DNA from: Caulobacteraceae bacterium
Lineage (GTDB): Bacteria > Pseudomonadota > Alphaproteobacteria > Caulobacterales > Caulobacteraceae
Direction: 5' to 3'
Assembly (NCBI GenBank): GCA_947452665.1
Contig: CANGEH010000063.1
Coordinates: forward strand, 1 to 9,419
DNA length: 9,419 bases
Shown here: positions 5,274 through 9,419 of the stretch, piece by piece
How positions within the stretch are numbered: position 1 is the first letter of the stretch
How the letters are laid out: every line of letters starts with the position of its first letter
Translations under genes and position numbers: made by a program
The notes under the pieces: model-generated
What the model was told of the DNA's origin: nothing
The model's database searches: none
Seen by the model: the letters and a program-made list of their open reading frames with translations, nothing else

Positions 5274-6447
5274 TGGGACCTCCATCGCCTAGGCCAGCCA
5301 TGCGGCGGCGCTCCTCAGGGGTTAGAAAACTGGCCGCCTCTAGCCTTGCCCACAGGGCCTCGCGCTCGGGCGCCAGGGCAGGCACGCCGTCCAGATCACA
5401 GCCAATGGTCACTGCGCCAAAGCGCGGACCCAGCCAGCCAGTCAGGGCGCGGGCGGTGCGCTCGGCCAAGGGCACCACGGTGTGACGCCAAAAGGCGGCA
5501 TTGGCCTCCTTGAAATTGGCGTAGCTATTGTCGCCGGGTATGCCCAGCAGCGGCGGCGGCACACCAAAGGCCAGCGCAATCTCACGCGCGGCAGCATGCT
5601 TGCCAGCAATAAAGTCCAGATCAGCTGGGCTCAGCGACATGGGCTTCCAGTCCAGCCCGCCTTCGAGCAAAAGCGGCCTGCCCGCCGACATGGCCCCGGT
5701 ATGGGCCTCGGTCAGTTCGGCCTTTAATCGTTCGAACTGTTCCTCGGACAGGCGCTCCGACGTCTCGCCGCCGCCATAGACCAAGGCCCCTGACGGGCGC
5801 GCAGCATTGTCCAGCAAGGCCTTGTTCCAGGCCCCCGAGGCATTGTGCACATCAACGGCAAAGGCTGCTGCCTCAAGCGGCGAAAAACCATAATGGTCAT
5901 CGGCGGGGTGATAGAGCTTAAGATGCAGGACCGGCATCCAGCCATCGGCGCCCCGCACCAGCTGCACGGTTTGCGCCCCGACCATATAGGCATAGGCCTG
6001 GGGCCAACCGCGCGCGCCGGGCACCACCTTCATCCGATCGGGACGCAGGCTGTAGAGTTCAACCGGCGATCCGGCCTCATCCTCGGCCGCTTCCAGATAG
6101 GCATTGCCCGCCGTTTGCAGGCCGCCGAAAAACGCCTCCATCAAATCGGCCCGGCCCTGTTCGGGATTGGGGTGCTCCAAGAGCAGCTGCAGGGGGTGGC
6201 CCGCGCTGCGGCGGCCCTGGTCGAACACCACCAGCGGCACGGAGGCAGCGGCCTCGGCAATCATCCGCACGCAGCGATAGGCAACCGGATTGCGCGCAAA
6301 GCCTTCGCGGGCCAGGGCCTCGAAATTGCGCGGCGTCCATTGCGGCCGACCCGCCGTGGTCAAGGCGATCAGGCGCTGGGCGCGGCTGTCCTTGATTTCA
6401 GGCGCAAGGGGTCGGCCACGCCCAGGGGCGCGTGAAAAAAGTCCCAT
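5263..6447 (-). CDS. Portal protein, HK97 family, GTA g3-like
   Basis: The 394-residue product forms the dodecameric channel at the unique head vertex through which DNA enters and leaves. Family landmarks are FARNPVAYRCVRMIAEAAAS (50-69) followed by VPLVVFD, HPLQLLLEHPNPEQ (84-97), NAYLEA (115-120), LRPDRMKVVPG (134-144), HYGFSPLEAA (185-194) and the block GVPPPLLGIPGDNSYANFKE (295-314) followed by ANAAFW. The C-terminal part (FLTPEERRRMAGL) is typical of GTA portals. Length is normal. AAGGA at 6459-6455 lies seven bases before the ATG. It follows the large terminase after 28 bases, so the terminase docks on its own neighbour's product. Confidence 0.96.
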   Translation of the reverse strand: MGLFSRAPGRGRPLAPEIKDSRAQRLIALTTAGRPQWTPRNFEALAREGFARNPVAYRCVRMIAEAAASVPLVVFDQGRRSAGHPLQLLLEHPNPEQGRADLMEAFFGGLQTAGNAYLEAAEDEAGSPVELYSLRPDRMKVVPGARGWPQAYAYMVGAQTVQLVRGADGWMPVLHLKLYHPADDHYGFSPLEAAAFAVDVHNASGAWNKALLDNAARPSGALVYGGGETSERLSEEQFERLKAELTEAHTGAMSAGRPLLLEGGLDWKPMSLSPADLDFIAGKHAAAREIALAFGVPPPLLGIPGDNSYANFKEANAAFWRHTVVPLAERTARALTGWLGPRFGAVTIGCDLDGVPALAPEREALWARLEAASFLTPEERRRMAGLGDGGPNGG

Positions 6448-6475
6448 TATCTTATCCTTTGTGAGCTGGCCGCGC

Positions 6476-7810
6476 CTAGAGCACAGACAGCCGAGGCGCG
6501 CCGCCGCGCCGGTTCAATAAAAGCTCGCTCAAGGCCCAGACCAGGGCATCGGCCCGGTCGGGGCTGTGGTCCAGACCCTCTGTGCCAAGGGCTAGCAATT
6601 CCTCTTCCAGCGCCGGGAAAGCGCCGCAATGGGTGACGCGCCCCTGTTCGTAAAGGGCCGCCACCGGCTCGGCCCGCGCGCGCTTACCGAGCCTGGCATG
6701 GACTAGCCTTACCGGCACATCGCATCCGGCCATGGCCAGGACCGTGCGCACCATATCGCCGCCCTGATTAGCCTCGGCCACCAGATAGGCCGCGCCAAAA
6801 TCCCGAGCCGCCTGGGCCGCGCGCCCAGCCCAACCCAGGGGCGAGGCCCCGCTCAAGGTCAGATCCGCCAGCACATAGCCGCGATCCTCCAGCCTTCCGG
6901 CCACCACCAGACCGCAGGCATCGCCCGTGGCGCTGGCGGGCGGATCAACCGCCACCACCACCTGATCCAGCGCGTCTGGCCTTGGACCACGGGCGCGGGC
7001 CAGGTCTTCGGAGCGCCAGAGCGCACCTTCGAGGGCCTCAACCACCTGGCCGTCCAGTTCCTGTGCCGCCAGCCGCGTGCCGCCATAGATGGCCTGCAGA
7101 CCGCCAATAAAGCCTGGTGCCAGATTGGCCCGGTTGGCCAAGGTTCCGGCGCGTGTCACCACCACCCCCGCCTCGGCCATCAGGCGGCGCAGGGCGACGG
7201 TCGGCTTGGGCGTCGTGGTCATGACCAGTCTTGGATCATCGCCAAGGCGCAGGCCCATTCTCAACATGGCCAGGGTCTCCTCGGCATAGGTCCAGGCGCA
7301 AAACTCATCGGCCCAGGCCGCCCCGAACTGGGGTCCGCGCAGGCTTTCCGGATCCTCGGCTGAAAAAGCATTAGCCACTGCGCCATTGGCGAACAAAAGC
7401 CGTCGCCGAGAGCTTTCAAACCGGGGCGCGCCGCCAAGCCAGGCGCAGGTGCAAAGTCCAGACAGTCCATCAATCATGACCTCTCGAACATCGTGTAGGG
7501 TGGGGCCGACCAGGGCTAGGCGCTCGGTCTTGAGCGCCGCCTTGGCCAACCATTCCGCGCCCGCCCGGGTCTTGCCCGCGCCGCGCCCACCCAAAAACAG
7601 CCAGGTCTTCCAGGGCCCATCGGGGGCCAATTGTTCCGGCCTGGCCCAAAATTCCCAGTGGCGGTCAATCAGGCGCAGATCGGCCAGGCTCAGCTGGCTC
7701 AGTATCTGTCTTCTGCTCAAGGCTGGCTGCGAGGCGAGCCAATCGGCGCTCCAGATCGGCGCGCAGCCGTTCAAGGGTGATGAGGTCGCCGGGCAGTCCG
7801 TTTGGATCAT
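6476..7810 (-). CDS. terL: Large terminase subunit (packaging ATPase and nuclease), GTA g2-like
   Basis: The 444-residue motor protein has an N-terminal ATPase with Walker A GGRGAGKT (74-81), Walker B with AAWADEF (164-170, acidic pair Asp168-Glu169) and a coupling motif TTTPKP (198-203). The C-terminal RNase H-like nuclease shows candidate metal ligands Asp289 (VVVAVDPPAS), Glu346 (LVAEANQGGD) and Asp418/Asp421 (SPDRADALVWA). It would cut and pump host DNA into the prohead by a headful mechanism, as in RcGTA. The ATG at 7810 has only a weak GAAGAG site and places the first 48 codons inside the small terminase gene. A TTG at 7720 (residue 31) is an alternative that still keeps the family core, which begins near residue 38. 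All expected motifs are intact. Confidence 0.95.
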   Translation of the reverse strand: MIQTDCPATSSPLNGCAPIWSADWLASQPALSRRQILSQLSLADLRLIDRHWEFWARPEQLAPDGPWKTWLFLGGRGAGKTRAGAEWLAKAALKTERLALVGPTLHDVREVMIDGLSGLCTCAWLGGAPRFESSRRRLLFANGAVANAFSAEDPESLRGPQFGAAWADEFCAWTYAEETLAMLRMGLRLGDDPRLVMTTTPKPTVALRRLMAEAGVVVTRAGTLANRANLAPGFIGGLQAIYGGTRLAAQELDGQVVEALEGALWRSEDLARARGPRPDALDQVVVAVDPPASATGDACGLVVAGRLEDRGYVLADLTLSGASPLGWAGRAAQAARDFGAAYLVAEANQGGDMVRTVLAMAGCDVPVRLVHARLGKRARAEPVAALYEQGRVTHCGAFPALEEELLALGTEGLDHSPDRADALVWALSELLLNRRGGAPRLSVL

Positions 7811-8018
7811 CTTCGCTCTTCACCTTATCCTCCTGAAGCCGAAGCTCGGTGAGGGTCTCGGCGGTCTTGGCCAGGGCCGCGATCATCTTGGCCGCCCGCT
7901 CGGCGGTGACATGATCGACGCCAGGCTCTAGGGCCTCAACCGCCGCAATCTGGGCGGTCAACATCCTGTGCAATCGCTTGCTATTGCCACCCGCCCCGTC
8001 CCGTCTTGTTTTCGTCAT
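7665..8018 (-). CDS. terS: Probable small terminase subunit, GTA g1-like
   Basis: The 117-residue, largely helical product has a basic N-terminus (MTKTRRDGAGGNSKRLHRML), then HVTAERAAKMIAALAKTAET with LTELR, a short linker containing DDPNGLPGDL, and a second helix ERLRADLERRLARLAASLEQ. The tail is polar and Pro-rich. This two-helix plan with the (D)LP(x)DL linker is what I expect for the first gene of alphaproteobacterial GTA clusters, shown in R. capsulatus to be the small terminase. That family lacks the strong cos/pac recognition of ordinary phage terminases. There is no obvious ribosome-binding site, and an in-frame TAG two codons upstream fixes 8018 as the earliest start. It is the first gene after the TonB-receptor terminator. 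Confidence 0.78.
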   Translation of the reverse strand: MTKTRRDGAGGNSKRLHRMLTAQIAAVEALEPGVDHVTAERAAKMIAALAKTAETLTELRLQEDKVKSEDDPNGLPGDLITLERLRADLERRLARLAASLEQKTDTEPAEPGRSAPD

Positions 8019-8128
8019 GGGCTAAGATTAGGCGCTAGATCGGGGTGGGCGGATAAGTTGCCTGAAAAATGTTTTAGGGCGTTGAAATCAATAAAAATAT
8101 TGGTCGTTCGAAAGGGCGTTCGGGCATC
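8019..8128 (-). promoter_or_regulatory. Candidate control region of the GTA operon
   Basis: These 110 bases between the receptor's terminator and the first GTA gene must hold the main promoter if the cluster is one operon. A TTGATT at 8091-8086 could be a -35 element. The matching -10 position is only T-rich (around 8069-8063), which would suit an activator-dependent promoter. The segment around 8082-8101 is AT-rich and could bend or bind IHF, although no full IHF consensus is present. Upstream of it a CGAACG hexamer occurs twice (8122-8117 and 8110-8105), 12 bases apart. In Caulobacter the GTA promoter is reported to be activated by GafY with IHF. The assignments here are inference. Confidence 0.4.
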
Positions 8129-8169
8129 AAAAAAGCCACCCGGGAGGTTTTCACCGCCCCGGATGGCTT
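8129..8169 (-). terminator. Intrinsic terminator of the TonB-dependent receptor gene
   Basis: On the minus-strand transcript AAGCCATCCGG (8169-8159) pairs with CCGGGTGGCTT (8143-8133) over 11 base pairs, one a U-G wobble. One further G-C pair closes the loop side, and a run of six T residues (8134-8129) begins within the end of the stem. The wobble would be an A-C mismatch on the plus strand, so the element serves the receptor gene, which ends 27 bases upstream. It separates host receptor transcription from the GTA cluster. Confidence 0.85.
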
Positions 8170-8195
8170 GATCGATAGACTAGACTAGGTGTGGC

Positions 8196-9419
8196 TTAGA
8201 ACTGATAGCCCACGGTCACGCCATAGGTCTTTGGCGGGGCCATGGAGCCAACCCGCACGCTGCTGAACAGGGGCGCGGTGATGATATTGTTCGAGATGAC
8301 GAACTTGTCGGTCAGGTTACGACCCCAGACATCCACGCTCCAACGCTTGGTGGCATCGGTAAACCGCGCACCGGCATTGACCATGGAATAGCCGCCCTGG
8401 GTCGCATCGGCATTATTGAACTCGGTGAAATAGACCCGGTCTTGCCAATTGATATCGCCGTGCAGGTTCAGGCTGCCAATCTCGCCGACCGGCATGTCAT
8501 AGCTGGCGGCCAGACGCACCGTATAGTTGGGGGCATTAGACAGATGGTTGCCCTTCAGATCGACCGGGTTGAAGTTCTGACGATAGTCACCGCTGGTGAA
8601 CTGACGATAGCGGGCGTTCAGATAGGTGGCGAACAGTTCTACTTCTAGGCCCGTGATCGGACGGGCGCGTAGCTCGATTTCAGCGCCATAATTGCGGGCC
8701 GCGGCCGCATTGACCGTGGTCACAACACTGTCGGCACCGACAAAGCCAACCTGAAGATTGGTATAGTCAATATAGAACAGCGAGGCATTGGCCGAGACCT
8801 TGCGGTCAAGCGCATAGGTCTTAATACCGGTCTCATAACCCCAGGCATATTCAGGATCGATAACAGGATTTTGCGAACCCACATTGATCACGCCTGACTT
8901 AAAGCCGCGGGTGATCGAGGCATAGATCAAGGTGTCGTCATTGGCCTGATAGTTCAGGCCAATGGTTGGCGTAAACGCGCCCCAGCCTTGCGACTTGTCG
9001 GTTGGCACATAGCTCAGGAACTGGAACGAGCCCTTGCCCTTGCGCTGCTCATAGCTGTAACGGCCACCAAGGGTCAGTTTCAGCTTGTCATTAATGGCAT
9101 ATTTGACCTGTGCAAAGGCGCCATACGCATTGGTATCGACCGTGCCGATTTGCAGATAGTTGAAGTCATTAAAGGTCGCGGCAGGCAAGGAGAACAACAG
9201 CGCCGCATTGATCAGAGGTACCTTGACGCTGCCGAACTGGTGCTCGTTGAAATACATGGCGCCAACCATGACCTCGGTCTTGTCGATCGTATAATTGCCG
9301 ACAAATTCTTGGCTGAAGGTATTGCTGCGCTCGTCATAATTGTTCTGGCCGAACATCCAGACATTGGAGGCGTCCAGATCATCGCGGTTAAAGCGCACAA
9401 AGCGGTGATAGGAGGTGAT
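8196..9419 (-). CDS. TonB-dependent outer-membrane receptor, C-terminal barrel, partial
   Basis: The 407 visible residues are the C-terminal beta-barrel part of a TonB-dependent receptor. The frame stays open to the right edge, so the N-terminal plug and signal peptide lie outside. The internal GTG at 9398 should not be taken as the start. Evidence is the alternating aromatic/polar strand pattern, with blocks such as KLTLGGRYSYEQRKGKG, TPTIGLNYQANDDTLIYASI followed by TRGFKSGV, NPEYAWGYETG-like PEYAWGYETGIKTYALDRKV, NYGAEIELRARPITGLEVEL, and the last strand YGVTVGYQF with the terminal Phe used for outer-membrane insertion. Substrate cannot be told; such receptors take up siderophores, vitamins or glycans. 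It is host-type, not part of the GTA, and looks lower in GC than the GTA genes. Confidence 0.93.
   Translation of the reverse strand: MTSYHRFVRFNRDDLDASNVWMFGQNNYDERSNTFSQEFVGNYTIDKTEVMVGAMYFNEHQFGSVKVPLINAALLFSLPAATFNDFNYLQIGTVDTNAYGAFAQVKYAINDKLKLTLGGRYSYEQRKGKGSFQFLSYVPTDKSQGWGAFTPTIGLNYQANDDTLIYASITRGFKSGVINVGSQNPVIDPEYAWGYETGIKTYALDRKVSANASLFYIDYTNLQVGFVGADSVVTTVNAAAARNYGAEIELRARPITGLEVELFATYLNARYRQFTSGDYRQNFNPVDLKGNHLSNAPNYTVRLAASYDMPVGEIGSLNLHGDINWQDRVYFTEFNNADATQGGYSMVNAGARFTDATKRWSVDVWGRNLTDKFVISNNIITAPLFSSVRVGSMAPPKTYGVTVGYQF

Noticed and set aside
5845..6435. A 196-codon open frame on the plus strand opposite the portal gene
   Set aside because: Antisense to a well-recognised portal protein, with His/Gly/Arg-rich composition typical of a shadow frame.
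8082..8101. IHF-binding site in the operon control region
   Set aside because: AATCAA matches the first half of the consensus, but the TTR part is absent at the required spacing. Only general AT-richness remains, so no site is called.
8176..8189. Small tandem repeat TAGAC-TAGAC-TAG after the receptor stop codon
   Set aside because: Two and a half copies of five bases, with no pairing partner or positional meaning; likely chance.
9396..9398. Start of the TonB-dependent receptor at the GTG near the right edge
   Set aside because: The frame stays open to the window edge, and the visible part lacks a signal peptide and plug domain, so the true start is outside the window.
1..9419. CTAG tetranucleotide content as a sign of foreign DNA
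   Set aside because: About two dozen CTAG sites by eye across both host and GTA genes, spread evenly and not far from chance for this composition, so there is no contrast between the two regions.

Overview
The window reads as one strand-coherent block. Every gene lies on the minus strand, so transcription runs from the right edge to the left. It carries most of the structural cluster of an alphaproteobacterial gene transfer agent (GTA) of the Rhodobacter capsulatus type (RcGTA), a domesticated, headful-packaging phage-like particle that moves random host DNA. The order is that of RcGTA genes g1 to g12: small terminase, large terminase, portal, small membrane/coiled-coil protein (g3.5), prohead protease, major capsid, head-tail adaptor (g6), stopper (g7), tail terminator (g8), tail tube (g9), two tail-assembly chaperones (g10, g10.1), a very short tape measure (g11) and the start of the distal tail protein (g12), which runs off the left edge. 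The hub and fibre genes (g13 to g15) would be expected beyond that edge.

An alphaproteobacterium is likely. This cluster type is inherited mainly vertically in Caulobacterales, Rhodobacterales, Rhizobiales and Sphingomonadales. The host-type neighbour is a TonB-dependent receptor, a family abundant in Caulobacterales and Sphingomonadales, and base composition is moderately high in GC. I lean to Caulobacterales but cannot prove it from this window.

Layout from right to left: 9419-8196, C-terminal barrel of a TonB-dependent receptor; 8169-8129, a strong intrinsic terminator for that receptor; 8128-8019, a short AT-rich control region with a candidate promoter; 8018-4998, DNA packaging, portal and the g3.5-like protein; 5010-3307, protease and capsid; 3306-3188, an intergenic stretch with a 15-bp hairpin followed by a U-rich tract, in the middle of the operon; 3187-1, connector and tail genes, mostly coupled by ATGA or GTGA stop-start overlaps. 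No integrase, replication gene, repressor or lysis gene is visible, which fits a GTA structural cluster better than an intact prophage, although the missing part beyond the left edge cannot be judged.

How the genes would act together: the terminases drive host DNA through the portal into a capsid built from the HK97-fold major protein and matured by the protease. g6, g7 and g8 join the head to a short tail made of g9, whose length is set by g11 with chaperones g10 and g10.1. g12 begins the tail tip. The most notable non-coding signal is the terminator-like hairpin just after the capsid gene. Together with a U8 tract and strong ribosome-binding site just before that gene, it looks like a device for making more capsid than connector and tail proteins, or a point where transcription antitermination is needed. 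The Caulobacter GTA is reported to use the antiterminator GafZ.
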